A stretch of 64,000 nucleotides of DNA from Haliotis asinina (GCF_037392515.1 NC_090291.1:26212001-26276000); one strand, 5' to 3'. Shown: positions 46,310 to 57,887, counted from the stretch's first letter. Notes: generated by a model not told the origin, from the sequence alone. A program made the numbers and translations.

Positions 46310-47240
46310 ACAATTATTATGTAAAGTTATATACAACTTCTCCTATTCCGCGGAGGCGACGTTTCGACATATATTCTATTGACGTTGTCAAACAAGTGAT
46401 GCAGGAGTAACGAGTTGAGTGAATATATACACGAATTGTTATTACAGTAGATAAGGGAAATAATTGTTTGTACAATACATTGAGGTTAGGAAGATGACGA
46501 AGGTGTCATCATCTTTCCGGAACCAGCAGGTGGGTTGGATTTGGGTTGTCTGGGGGGCTCTCCTTTCTAGGTGGGTCATGTAGAGCTCGGTGAAGAGAGG
46601 GGAAAGTGGGTATTGTATGGGAAGCCCACGTGTCTGATGACATATGGGATCTTTCCAGGTGCAATAGGTGGAGCTGATGCAGGCGTTGATGAGTTCTATT
46701 GTGCTGTTAGGGGAAAGGCGGGCGTCAAGAGTGGCTTCTTCACAGTGGACATTACTGAATAAATCTAAGCAGCATATTGCCGGGTTCCCTGATGCTGCTA
46801 ATCTTCGTTCAGAATTCGGTTGAGTCTGCGATGAAAGACTTGGCTCTCTTCCCTAGGGGGGTGGGAGTCGGGACAAGTGCTGGGCATGCTGTAGTGGACT
46901 GTGTTCCTGGAGCAGACGAGGAGGCGTGCTTTGATGGGATCTTTGTTGACCTTTGTGGAAACTCGTGCATAGGGTGGCCGTGGGTGCTGGACGAAACGTT
47001 TCTTGTGAAGTATGGGTCCTATCTCATTCTTATCTAGAAGACGTTTCAACAGGGCTTAGTGTTCTCTCTGCAGTCCTTCTTTAGTTGTAGGTTCTTTAGT
47101 TGTCACTCAGGACAATCACGGTAGCTCTACGCATCTATTTCATCTTGCGGTGGTGCTGCAAGCTTTTGAGTGCAGCAGGTGAGGAGACTGGGTTTCTCAA
47201 TCTCAGGCCTTATGGGGTGATGTTTAGATCACGGCATTTC
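46310..47240 (-). pseudogene. Penelope-like element RT fragment
   Basis: On the minus strand: KRLLDKNEIGPILHKKRF, then PPYARVSTKVNKDPIKARL (47049-46798), later NSTIELINACISSTYC, YPLSPLFTELYMTHLERR, and RKDDDTFVI (near 46500), the PLE form of RT motif C (normally YVDDTFVI). A GAAACGTCGC element at 46356-46365 marks its tail. The GIY-YIG part is absent. It lies inside RT remnant B. Confidence 0.7.
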
Positions 47241-48645
47241 TAAAAATGCCCACCAAGAAAGTGGTACAGATACAACTTCCCCGAACTAAATGTGAAGAAG
47301 ACCAAAGAACTCATTATTGACTGTCGCAAGAAGAAATCGACTGTTACACTCGTCGTCATCATCGACGATGAAAAGTTGAGGTTGTAGAGGAGTACATAGT
47401 TTGTTATCAATGATTGTCCCTAACTTTCACTAAAAATACCAATGCAGTCTAACAACAAATGTCAATCTCGCACCTACTTGCTGAGAAAGATACGCTCATT
47501 TCACATTGATTCCAGTTTTATGTCTTTGTTTTACAACATTTAATAAAGTATTCAATCAATTTTAACTTCTTCAATGCAGTGTTGGTATGGGCCTCTGTTG
47601 CTTAAAAGTTACACAAATTAAAGAGGCTTGTTAAAGGTGCAGAAAAAAATGCTTGATGTTATTTTGATAGTTCAGACACCCTGTAAATGTCACGTATTTT
47701 AAGTCTTTCTGTCGTGATGTTACAAGACCCAACTCTTGTTTAAACGCATGTGACACAAATTAACCATCTGGTCGTAGATATCATTTACGAAATGTAATGT
47801 CAGTGAGAAGCAAACACTCTTTCATGCCACTTAGCACTAGTCTTAAACGTTATTTACCATGTATATTCATTGTTAGATTTTGTCTTATAAATATTGGTGT
47901 TTACTATGCATTCAATGTCATTAGTGTTGTTCATGTCTTACATGTTGTTTTATTATGTTCTTAACTCTGAGGCATCTGTGACAAGCCAGTTCCTCGTGGT
48001 GGGTGCTGGATAATGCTAAGACGTGTTTGTCGTGGGTTGCGCCCCTGTGTCGTTGGAGGAAAGGATCCAGGTGGTTTGGGGTAATAGGGACTGCCCTCCC
48101 TGTTGCCCAACACACCACTTTGGCACAGACTTAGACGGGCGGTTGAATGGGCCTGTTTCAACCAATCATCTGATCATGCCATGCCATGTCTATGGATTTT
48201 ATGTAATAGCACATATTATTGATTTGGAATTGTTTAAAATTTTGGTCTTTGCGCCCTCTGTTCACAGAACATCATTTGACTTTGATTCACGTTTACGTGA
48301 ACTTTACCTACAGTCTTATGCCCAGAAGGCGGTGGCTCAGAGGCCAGTCTGGTGGAATCATTAATTTTTAATTTTTTTCTGCCGGAGTATATCATCCGGA
48401 TATCCGTGGTGCTTGCTTTAGCATTGTCCTTGCGATACTCCGTGGGTGGGGAGCTCAGAAGATGAAATATAAACATTAAACGTGGCTTAGGAAAACCCAA
48501 CAAAAAAATCCAAACGTCCTCTTGAAACTGATCCTCTTGATGATGACGTCAGGCCGTCCGAAACAATATACTTTTAGCCACGTTTTCCAATGACTGAAAC
48601 TGTTGACAAGACACCATTAAAGTTGAACCCTTTTTCAACAGTGAG

Positions 48646-48883
48646 TGAGTTTAGTCTTACGCAGCATTCAGCAATATTCCAGCCATATGGCGGCGGTCTG
48701 TAAATAATCGAGTCTGGACCATACAATCCAGTGGTCAACAGCATGAACATCGATCTGCTCAGTTAAAGAGTGTCAACCAAGTCATCGAGCCTGATCACCC
48801 GATCCAGTTAGCGGCCTCTCGCCTTCTATGCCAAGAATGGGTTGCTGGAGGTCTATTCTAACCCGCACATTCACGGGTCCACA
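48646..48883 (+). repeat. Abalone GTGAGTGAGT-family repeat, full copy
   Basis: Starts GTGAGTGAGTTTAGTCTTAC, contains GCAATATTCCAGCCATATGG, CGGCGGTCTGTAAATAATCG, AGTCTGGACC and GATCACCCGATCCAGTTAGC, and ends ACATTCACGGGTCCACAAT. It interrupts ORF1 of the I-like LINE cleanly: the frame resumes at ISKGIQGIARDVKK. Confidence 0.85.
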
Positions 48884-49330
48884 ATATCTAAGGGTATTCA
48901 AGGTATCGCCAGAGACGTTAAGAAAATTATAAAGTTACGTTCAGGTGCGCTACTGATTGAGTGCGTTAAAAGACGGCCATCAGTCAACCTGGTGAGCACT
49001 GAATCGTTCGTCGGCGTTCCAGTTACTTTCACTGCCCACAAGACTTTAAATGCAAGCAAAGGTATCGTCAGAGACCGCGATCGACTGTTTGCTGCCATGT
49101 CGGAACTTGACATCGTGTATGAAATGAGAGATCATGGTGTGCTGCACGTAAAACTCTTTTCAACCCGTAAAAACAATGAAACTGTTCAAACCAACACTTC
49201 TCTGTTTCCCTTTTCATCTCCGATAGCCCGCAAATCACTGTAGGTAGGTTACGGCAACATTCAAGTTGACACCTACATTCCCAGTCCGTTCAGGTGTATT
49301 AAATGTCAGAAGTATGGACATGGTTAACTA
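48884..49330 (+). pseudogene. I-like LINE gag-like ORF1
   Basis: Open from the repeat to 49243: RDVKKIIKLRSGALLIEC, PVTFTAHKTLNASKGIVRDR, HVKLFSTRKNNETVQTN. Past the stop, the same protein continues in shape as VDTYIPSPFRCIKCQKYGHG, a CCHC zinc knuckle. Such gag-like ORF1 proteins of I/jockey-group LINEs bind element RNA in cytoplasmic particles. It matches the minus-strand copy near 36700. Confidence 0.78.
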
Positions 49331-49496
49331 CTTACACATTTTTGTCAGAAAACAGAATTCAGTTATACAACAAATACGGGCCTCTTGGGGATGTGGATAT
49401 GGCTGAAACCGTCTAGGGATCAGAGCTTACGGCCCAAAATGGTGAGGGGTAGATTCCCAATAATTCCTCCGAAAAGATACGTTATTCTAAAAATAT

Positions 49497-50135
49497 CGCA
49501 CAGTGGAACTGCAAAGGCCTAAGGCATGATTACAATATGTTAGAGTTATTAGTCCTGAACCTCGATTTTCAAAGCTCTCTTAGTGCTAAGATAGTCGTAA
49601 GTCATTTATTTACATTAACTTACGACTGTCTTAGCGCTAACCGAGCTTCGAAAATCTAGGCCCAGGATTTTACACCGTCAGCTATATGTCTGCAGGAGAC
49701 CAACTTTTGACCTACGCCATTTGAATGATTATCATTGCTTCTCACCCCCGGGTGATCAGGCCACTGGCGGATCTTCCATAGCCCAGTTACACTTACTACT
49801 GGATTCCAGCCTTCCCGTGTTACGCTCAGATTGTGCTCTTTGTATATCTCACTGTCTTCACCTCTTCAGAAGACTGAACTTCAAAATCTATCTGACCAGC
49901 TCCCAACACCTTGTGTTATTATGGGAGATTTAAATGGCCGCAACCCACTCTGGGGTGGCGTAACTACTAAATCTAAAGGTAAACTATTGGAAGAGTTCTG
50001 TTCAGATAATGATTTATGCATATATTATGTCCCAACACATCCTGGCACGGGAGCTTATTCAGCTCTAGAATTATCACATAGAAGATTCAGATCTATTGAG
50101 TGAAGTCGAACAGTGAGTTCATGATGACTGTGGAA
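49497..50135 (+). pseudogene. I-like LINE APE endonuclease
   Basis: QWNCKGLRHDYN (49509), interrupted by the MITE, then FTPSAICLQET (49670), LQNLSDQLPTPCVIMGDLNG and RNPLWGG (49876-49960), and VHDDCGSDYFQ (50117). These are APE motifs I, II, IV and VI in order. Several frameshifts are present. Confidence 0.75.
49558..49665. mobile_element. Foldback MITE, about 108 bp
   Basis: Arms of about 49 bp pair across a short AT loop: CCTGAACCTCGATTTTCAAA ... and ... TTCGAAAATCTAGGCCCAGG, with roughly six mismatches. Internal words TTAGCGCTAAGA and GTCGTAAGT repeat in both arms. It interrupts the LINE endonuclease. A single arm of the same family is at 22132. Confidence 0.82.
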
Positions 50136-50289
50136 GTGACTATTTCCAACGGTATTAAAACCTGTAAACCCATCTGACACTACCTCATCCTCTAGATGGA
50201 ATTTGGAAAAAGCTAACTTGAATTTATATCGTACTCTGTGTAGTAACAGATTTGGACCTGAACCTTTTATAGAGGTTCCAGCTATACAT

Positions 50290-50850
50290 AGCAGACAGGT
50301 GTTAATTGGCAGTGATGGCTGGAGTGCCCTGCTCTGTTAATTTTATGAGTTCATTGTAGGCGGAAGGAATGAGGTATCATTGATCTCTGTTGATTGAAGG
50401 CTTGTGTCGGCGAATTTGGACTGCTCCTGTCAGTTTTCTTTTTGGAAAGTCGTGGAGGGTTTTGAAAAAACCGACATCGTCCCATTCAGTGTTGTGACCA
50501 GGGCAGTTGATTGAGATAGCTTAGTTGATACCTGGTGTTCCATAATTCTGAGGTTTATCGGGCGGGAAGTTTCACCAACATAGGCCTCACCACAGTCAGA
50601 ACTGATCTTGTAGATAACTCCTTTGGGTTTTAGATGTTTGGAAGTGTTCTTGTCATTGGCTTGGAGTAGACTATTTAGTGGGAGAGAGCTGGTGAAAAGG
50701 GTTTATTCCTTTGAAGCATTCTTTTATGTTGTCTTAGTTAATCTCTGTTGTATGTATTAAAGCCGGTCCTGTGCTGTGTTGCTTTACTCTTGCTTGAAAA
50801 CGGTATAAGAAGCTATACCGAAACGTTGCATCACAGAAATATAGAGGGTG
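50290..50850 (-). pseudogene. Penelope-like element, GIY-YIG domain
   Basis: On the minus strand, from 50640 down: KHLKPKGVIYKISSDCGEAY, VGETSRPINLRIMEHQVST, LSQSTALVTTLNG. This is the GIY-YIG nuclease of PLEs (V-I-Y-K-I ... A-Y-V-G-E-T-x-R). It continues in decaying frames to about 50330. At 50793-50824 the plus strand carries a PLE-tail-like module: TTGAAAA, stem CGGTATA/TATACCG, GAAAC, so a second PLE piece in the opposite orientation adjoins it. Confidence 0.72.
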
Positions 50851-51017
50851 TTATCCATAAAGCATTATGCTTTTCTACTATCCTTCCTCTTCTAAAATGC
50901 CAATCAAACAGATCATTAGTTTTATGTCCACATCTGTGATACCCTAGTATCGGTACTGTCCATCGTCGGCAGGTTCATTCTTCAAAATGTTTTCATTTTT
51001 ATTGTGTAAATTGTTTT

Positions 51018-51070
51018 CGTCACGATATGGCTGAACTATTGCCAATGAGACGTTAACGTAACTCACACAC
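51018..51070 (+). repeat. I-like LINE tail fragment
   Basis: GTCACGATATGGCTGAACTA, TTGCCAATGAGACGTTAACG, then TAACTCACACAC: the same tail as at 24045 and 30777 in reverse orientation. Confidence 0.6.
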
Positions 51071-51099
51071 TGTCAACTCTGACAAGATGGTGGATACGA

Positions 51100-54000
51100 T
51101 ACGAGCTGGTGACTGCTAACAGATCATCGTGAAAATTACACGCATCAAGTTCATTCAAACTGTCTATAAACCAAACACGGTACAATGGAGATGTCTCTAT
51201 AACGGTTTCCGACAGTCTACTGACATGTTTGCTCCAACCACTGTAAATATTTTGACAAGTAAAAGCTACCCGGAGCTGTATACCCCGTTATTACGTGTCA
51301 GGAGGGTGGCACACCCGGTTTGTTGTTCTCAACCTGATCCTGGTGTTGTTTATGGGTGGAGACAAATTATGATGTTTTGACAAGATCGTCAACATCGGGG
51401 TCAAATGGTGCCGAAAAACAGATGAAATTGACTTCATAAAACAGCGAAAAAATTTCACCAACGTTGGTAGATGAAGTCCGCAGCCTGTCCGGTCACTGTG
51501 ATTGTGTTTGGCTGTCGCACGACAACGTTATTGACAAACTGAACGCTAATACTTGGTGTCTGGCTTTAGGGAAGAACCTGGCGTTGAAGGGACTAAGTCT
51601 TAAGTCTATGGATAAGATACTCGACTATCTGGAAAATCCCGGAGATGTAACGTTACAGTGCACGGAGTTCTGAGATCAACACCTGGTGAGACCTGGGCTG
51701 ATTGTGAAAGTATTGTGCAGAAGGTTCTAAAGGAGGATATGAAACTGCCGAACACCAGTGTACGTCATGAAGGAAAAGGCGAATATAGTTAAAATCGTCG
51801 ACGACGAAAACAAACGATTTCCATAGCATCGAAGATTCTGAAAGACTCTAAAAACGGTACGTACATTACAGAGGATTCTTCTCTGCTTGTGAGGCAAAAG
51901 CATAAAAAGTGATCCCATTTCCGATAAAAGCACGTGAGAATGAACTTGAGACGCACCTTCATTTTAACGAGGACGAATGTTCGGTATCGACTGGGAAGCG
52001 AGTACATGGGAAACCACGAGTCATGTGACTGACTAGCAGGGTGGCCGATCCAGTGTTTACCTTCTGACGACTCTAGCTCCGAGACCAAATTTACTTCATG
52101 GAATGTTTGTGGACTAAAACATAAATCATTGATAACGAATACATTACATACTGTTTGCGTTTCGACATAACATGACTTCTTCAAATCTGCAACAGTGTTA
52201 ATATTGATGAGATAAATTCTGCCTTTCTACAATATGATGTGTTTATCAAAGGGAGTTTAATAGCAGAGGAGGTGTTGCTATATGTGTTCACCCATCTATA
52301 AGTAAACATGTAACATTCATCCAGTAAATTCTTCAGTAAGGAGTGATTCAAGATTGTCCAAAGGGTTTGACTATTTGGAACACTGCTTATTGTTGTGTTT
52401 ATCCGACATTGATATCTCGGACACTTGATAATTATATCATCATGGGTGAACTAAATGCGAGGGCTATATTGAACTATATTCTGCGCGATGATAAATGCAT
52501 CCTGATTTTCGAAGATATGGACTAGAAGATATCTGACAGTCTCACGCCCAAAAAACGCAAAGATAATGTTGTTTGAGAAATACAGTTCGTTCTACCACCA
52601 TGTATAGTGTAATAAAACACACTTTCGCCCTGAGCTATTATAGTTAAAGCACGAGGACGCTTGCTTTAAATGTTGTAAATCTAAACTGGTATCTGATTTT
52701 CCTGTGTTATTTAATACTGTACCTACTAGTGGTATATCTCTTGGAGCAAGGAATTAGTGGTACCATTACAGAGAGAGTCCCAGAAGTTAATAACTATAAA
52801 AGCATAACCTTACTCACATAAGAGATTAACGCTGTTGTGTTCTTTGTATGAGCACCTGTCTGAATCACATGCAGGGTTTAGCGCTTGTTACAGCACTTTA
52901 GACAACATTTTTATTTTCCAGTGTTTAGTACAAAAGTATTTTACAAAGACCAATGGTCGCTTGTTTTGCTTTTGTTTATGTTTTTTTAAAAAAAACATTC
53001 GATTCTTTTAATAGAAAATAATTATTATGGTACTCTATTGAAAAGGGGCATTCATGATAAACTGTTTAATGTTTCGTTTGATATGCATTTAAAACCTTTC
53101 TGTAAAAATGGTAAGTTTGTAAATGGTAAACACCCAGTGGTTTTGATACACTGAGTAGTGTAGACACAGCCCGTTCTCATTATTTGTGGTAGAAGTTGAA
53201 AATATGTTGTATGAATCCAAAGTCAAGAATTTATGGATATATTATTGTTATTTTATGCAGATGACTTTTGTGTGTTTGATGACAATGCTGTTGGTTTGCA
53301 GAGAAAACTAGAGATATTTGTGTTTAGCGATAAGCTAAGGGGAACAGAAACGGATGTTTAATTAGAAGTGACCAGGTTAAGATATCAAGGTGTTATAAAT
53401 ATCTGGGAGTTTTCTATTAGATTATCCTGGTCTAGAGCAATTAATGTGCTTGTTCAGAGAGCCAATGAGACTTTACTTTCATATAAAGACCTACAGTATA
53501 AGTTAAATAATACTTCTTCGACTGTTTTTGTTTTCAGATTTTTGACAGATAAATCCAAAATTGTATATGCTGAACTTTTTCACATTATATTGTGTAAGAA
53601 CAGAACTAATAATCAACAGAAGACTATAATCAACACAATTGTACTCTAAAATTTGTAAATTATGTATTTGAGAAGAATGCAAATCTTTATTGTCAGTTGA
53701 ATATTATCTTTCTCTGCTATCCCAGAAAGATAATATAGAAGACTTTTATGTTTATTACGTATATGTGAGTTCCCTTTAATGGTTAATATTGGTAAAAATT
53801 TTGGCATCCTCCGTTGCAAAAGAATATATAGATTTTGTGCGTTAGGTTGTATATAAGGCGAATATTACTTCCTTCTTACATGTTCATTGTATGACTATCC
53901 GACATCCAAATATATACCATATATTATTATAATTCACCCACGATGTTTACTTCTAAAACCCTTCTAGCATATGAGATAAACATTTTATTAAGCTTAGCAA

Positions 54001-54120
54001 GGTTTATTAAGGAAACTATTTCTCATAAACTCCCATCTGTCATAATGATTTTTTGCATCATGTTATACATGGGCCGCTGGCCTTTATGCCAAATAAAGAA
54101 ACTTGAACTCCCTTTCGGGC
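51100..54120 (+). mobile_element. LINE3: decayed relative of LINE1
   Basis: ORF1-like frames at 51129-52070 (NANTWCLALGKNLALKGLSL; later ENELETHLHFNEDECSVSTG), APE start FTSWNVCGLKHKSLITN (52093), GELNARAILNY (52444), RT pieces FNVSFDMHLKPFCKNGKF (53070) and FYADDFCVFDDNAVGLQRKL (53256), and C-terminal YHFLLTCSLYDYPTSKYIPY (53865). The 3' end is GGGCCGCTGGCC then AAATAAAGAAACTTGAACT at 54070-54106. Layout and 3' stem match LINE1, but many frames are broken. No 2A motif was found in the surviving 5' part. Confidence 0.72.
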
Positions 54121-54232
54121 GATAAAGCATTACCTAACCTTATCTTATAAAACGGTGAACGTTAACGTAGCCGTGATTAAGCGGTTCCGGGATGAAGTAC
54201 CCGGATGTAACAGTAGGCGTGGTCACTCGTGA

Positions 54233-54300
54233 TCTGTTCTCGGTGTGATCGCCTGTTCTCGGTCTGATGTACTGTTCTCGGTCTGATGTTCTCGGTCTTT
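54233..54300 (+). repeat. Tandem repeat CTGTTCTCGGTCTGATG
   Basis: About four head-to-tail copies of a 17-20 bp unit, the last truncated. Confidence 0.85.
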
Positions 54301-54304
54301 AATA

Positions 54305-54480
54305 TGTTTGACGCAGCCACTGCATTAACTTGGTGATGGATATACGTGCGCGCATCCTAATCTTCTGGTGAAATCTCTCTCTTTCAATCGCTGTCAAACG
54401 TGCCATTTTGTATTGGTCTCTTTGCTGCTGTGATCACAACATGCCCACTCAGCAGTTTTATACAGTTGACCTACACGAGC
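54305..54480 (-). pseudogene. Tc1-like transposase start, fragment
   Basis: On the minus strand 54405-54300 reads MARLTAIERERFHQKIRMRA then ISITKLMQWLRQTY and a stop, resembling the first helix-turn-helix of Tc1-like transposases. The rest is missing. Confidence 0.4.
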
Positions 54481-55335
54481 ATTACGTGCTCTACATCATT
54501 ATGGCAAAGCGCGCGTTTTTTGTGTTTTTTTCTGTCAATTGATTAATACTTTTTTTTCGATCGAACACTCAAGTATGTTTTCATAAAAAGGAATTGTGTT
54601 TTACAAAATGTTGAAAAAAATGATATGGTTTTTAGATAGTTTATATCTATCCGGTGATGGTATCATAAAGCAAATGAGCTGTAGAACTGATGAAAAAAGA
54701 GAATTTGGATATTGCACAACTTTATATCTCATTGATATATCGAATATTATGTACTTTATTGTCACCGTTGCACTGTTTTACACACTATTGCATTCATTGA
54801 TTAGCACATATCCCCGGAGAAAGGCAAGTTTTGCCCATGTTGAATATCAGCCAGTCCTTCTACATAAATACAGAAATATCAAATACAAACCAAATGAGAC
54901 ACTAGCAATACCACAATAAACAGGAACGGCACAAAAGCACTAAGTATCACAGTAGTTTAATGGCGGTTTACAAACAAAGATCCCTCGTGATCATAATCAG
55001 TAGGTCTAGGTTTGACATGTTACATACAACGAAAAAAACATAGCATGAACTTTTCCTATTTTACCATTTCTGCATCTTGCGCATTTCGCGAACATGATTG
55101 TTACATCCGTTACTCGAAAGCTTTAAGCGTTGGTATATCTAGCATTCACTTGCTTTTCATTGTGGTGAAATACAATTCGGAAATGAACTATGTACAAAGT
55201 GTGAAAATAATAACAATAGTATATTCTTTGCTTGTTCATAACTAACCTTACAAAAAATACCAAAATACTCTTTCGGACATCATTCGTCTATATGAAGAAG
55301 GTAAACATCGGTATGATATTTCCTGGGCAGTTCTG
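54481..55335. other. No recognisable gene
   Basis: A 107-codon frame at 54596-54919 with one hydrophobic stretch (IMYFIVTVALFYTLLHSLI) has no start context or homology I can name. It may be chance in AT-rich DNA. Confidence 0.4.
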
Positions 55336-55344
55336 TAACAGTCC

Positions 55345-55490
55345 ATGTTCAGGTGGGCGACCATTTCAAGTGGCAGGTATATCTCACAGTGTGTCCTGGT
55401 TTCTCCTTACAGTCATTTACACAAGAGTTATCTAACAGGGTTTCCTTCCATGTCTCCGGCACGTCTCTACCCCTGTTCCTTGCCCATTCA
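55345..55490 (-). other. Possible further ShKT-like exon or exon relic
   Basis: One minus-strand frame reads DEWARNRGRDVPETWKETLL, then DNSCVNDCKEKPGHT. This follows the end of the ShKT pattern (W-A ... P-x-W ... S-C-x-x-x-C) but lacks some cysteines, and I find no clean splice sites. It lies downstream of the ShKT-like exon at 55824 in the same orientation. Confidence 0.3.
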
Positions 55491-55823
55491 TCTCTTCAGC
55501 CGGCTGCACGGTTATGTCTGACTAGGATGTTTCCCTGTGGATACACAAGAGCTGCAATAACATGCACACGTGACTTCTTGAGTGCAACAGTTACACTTTA
55601 CTGAAATATATCATAGCACCTTCAAATTCTGTACACTGCATATGATGAACTTTTATATCTTGCTGCACAAACGCATCGAAAGTACCAAACTTAATCATAA
55701 TGTCCTGACCATCATGATTGTTTCACTTGTGCGTGTATTCCCATAACTGCTGTGCTTGAAATATATAGTAATGGCAAGCAGGGCCCACAGAAGCTCAGAA
55801 ATCAGTCTAGAGCAGCTACTCAC

Positions 55824-55949
55824 GACAAACACACTGCTCCGGACAAGACTGTCCCAGCAGTTCGCCCACGTCTGGATGGGAACAGTCCTCCCTGCTGACC
55901 GTGGCACAGTAGTCGTAGTCAGCGTACAGCTCCGGATTGCGACACTCCT
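55824..55949 (-). CDS. ShKT-like exon of cysteine-rich secreted gene
   Basis: A 126-nt phase-1 symmetrical exon: acceptor TTCACAG at its upper edge (55950-55956), donor GTGAGT at 55818-55823. Encodes EECRNPELYADYDYCATVSR, EDCSHPDVGELLGQSCPEQC and VC: six or seven cysteines ending SCPEQCVC, close to the ShKT pattern. Its phase fits the EGF-like exon at 57592, with possibly another exon between. Confident as an exon, less so as to the exact domain name. Confidence 0.65.
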
Positions 55950-56998
55950 CTGTGAAGGAAACCCTTTACTAATTAAGTAATTGCTTTGGTGATTTGATTA
56001 TTGCTTGTTGCTGTTTCTTTGCCCGGCTTGAATATTTTAAATTTCCGATTATTTCATCTTGTGACCTAAGCAGTCATTCATCAATCACGACAAAGCATCT
56101 GACTATTTCATTCCGTAAACGAGTCACCACATGCATGAGATGTTCCGTGTATTCATTTTAAGATAGACGCCAATACGTTCGCTTTGCTTGTGCTTCAGTT
56201 AAAAGGATGAAGACTATTCCAGCTGACCGCCTCTGAAAAAATCATAAATATTTCCAAAACAGTACCTTTGACCTTGAACTCATGCATGTCTGAGAAATAT
56301 TTTAGCCTTGACAATGCTTCATCACTTAGCTTCACCCGACTAACTTGGGCAGTCACAGAGACATGATAAACCGTAATAACGAGTATGTTTAGATTCCTAT
56401 CTGAGGGACCCCCTTTTGCTCCAGCTCTAACGTAACAGCTGCACGAATCCGATTAATTTCCATATATATCAGACCAGTTCACCTTCAGTTAATACCTAAT
56501 GGTGACTCTCCCTATTTACCAAATCGATCCAGTAGTGTACATGTTCAAGGTAAGCATGTGTTGAGCACATACCTAACTCGGTGCCTGAACAGGGACAACA
56601 CGCAGAACGCAACATTAAACCATTTCACCGAGTGTCTGCTAGTGGTAGGTTCATCCAGCAACGTATGGACGGACCTGATCATTACGGCTCATGGTCAGCA
56701 TTAGCACGTAGTTTACACTTGTTGTCGAACATGCTAAAGCGACAATATATGTAGTACCCCAGGTCTGAATTCACAGACATGTGTAACTCACTTCACACTT
56801 ATGTCCAAGAGCGTTCGTTGTGGTTGCTCTCGGGTGGTAGTTCGGGGTGGTGGACAAGAGACGGGGGTAAGGCAAGAGTCAGTGGTAGAGCTGAAGACAG
56901 CAGCAGCCATGTTTTATTATTGTTAGGTCGCATGATGGTTGAAATGGTACATACAGCACCAAACAAGTGACCGAACGCACGATGTGAAGACCCGCTCT

Positions 56999-57150
56999 GT
57001 CACTCACACACACTGAGAAGTCGGATGGCGATTCGTCATCGTCGACGTAGTCGTAGGCGGAGCGACAGACTTGGCCAACACCCCGACTAGTCGCACAATC
57101 CGTCCACTTCTGTCGATGATCTGGTTTCCCTGCTTGGTTCCCGTGACTGG
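56999..57150 (-). CDS. Possible exon between EGF-like and ShKT-like exons
   Basis: The minus strand reads KWTDCATSRGVGQVCRSAYD, YVDDDESPSDFSVC, then a GTGAGT. Cysteine content and position suggest an exon, but neither border gives the phase required by both neighbours, so limits and even existence are uncertain. Confidence 0.3.
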
Positions 57151-57591
57151 TCTCCTTAGTTGGTCTCGCTGGTTGGTCTCCACGACTGACCATATCAGTC
57201 AGGTTTTTTATACACAGGGCCATTACGCCACACTGTACAAGGTCACTGGCCCCTGCACGCGTACATACGTAAGATTCGCCGACGTAGGAAGGTGTTTACT
57301 GACATGCATTGCTGAATACATTACATAGACAAAGGGGATAGAATTTCGGTGCACTGACATATGTTGAAACAAATTGATCATTTGAATGAATGAAATTAAA
57401 GAAACTTCTTGAAATGATTTAGTCTATGACACTTACCATAAACACATTCGAGGTTCGTCATGTTGCTTTGCTAAATTCAATATGCATACACGGTAATAAT
57501 ATATACATATAAGTCAAGTACACACGGCATTAAAGACTAAACTAACATGCTAAGTTTCCACTAATCTGTCTGAAACTGCAGTGGTACTTAC

Positions 57592-57693
57592 CATCACAAT
57601 TTGGACCAAGGCCATATGTACAATTGCAAGAACAGGTAGCCCTATTGAGAGTTCCACTGCCCACACCCTCTCGAAAACACGTCTTCCGACATT
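57592..57693 (-). CDS. EGF-like exon of CAP-type secreted gene
   Basis: A 102-nt phase-1 symmetrical exon with acceptor TTTTCCCAG and donor GTAAGT. Encodes CRKTCFREGVGSGTLNRATC, SCNCTYGLGPNCD: cysteine spacing with C-x-C and Y-G-L-G-x-x-C as in EGF-like modules. Joined to the 33-nt exon upstream it gives RTCEECRKTCF without a break. Confidence 0.7.
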
Positions 57694-57854
57694 CTGGGAA
57701 AAGGACAAATACAGTTTGTGTATAAACATGTTATCAGGATATGCATTCTTACGGCGTGGATTTTGTGTTTTTGTTTATTATGGTGTGCTGGAATGAAAAG
57801 AGGAAGAGGTAACCAGTCACGTAACATTTCAAAGATCAGGAGAATCTAACTTAC

Positions 57855-57887
57855 CACACGTCCGGTATTGGGAATGCAGGCATGCAA
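57855..57887 (-). CDS. 33-nt microexon of CAP-type secreted gene
   Basis: Acceptor CTTTAG, donor GTAAGT, phase 1 on both sides. Encodes ACLHSQYRTC. It fits between the exons at 59575 and 57592 in frame, which is the main support for such a short exon. Confidence 0.6.

Larger units (their letters stand above)
44830..47620 (+). pseudogene. Rex1/CR1-like RT remnant B, interrupted twice
   Basis: Pieces in order: REIKFFPNKERVRKELKSPL (44855), VMKGFVRILL and NLRIDPCEELKPLQSQCQAA (45455-45590), EDFSAAFNTIQPHILIKKL (45975), GSQGCALSPMVFTLFTNNC (46120), SADDTAIDSLL, then NVKKTKELIIDCRKKK (47291) and LRKIRSFHIDSSFMSLFYNI. The frame is split by an I-like LINE tail (45728-45935) and a minus-strand Penelope element (46310-47240). 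The YADD-equivalent is SADD. Confidence 0.75.
47955..50290 (+). mobile_element. I-like LINE, 5' part, with SINE and MITE insertions
   Basis: 5' UTR 47955-48590, ORF1 start MTETVDKTPLKLNPFST at 48591, abalone repeat inserted at 48646-48883, ORF1 continued to about 49330, endonuclease about 49497-50135 with a foldback MITE at 49558-49665, and linker KWN/RWNLEKANLNLYRTLC at about 50195. Truncated at about 50290 where a minus-strand Penelope fragment begins. No RT or RNase H. Confidence 0.78.
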
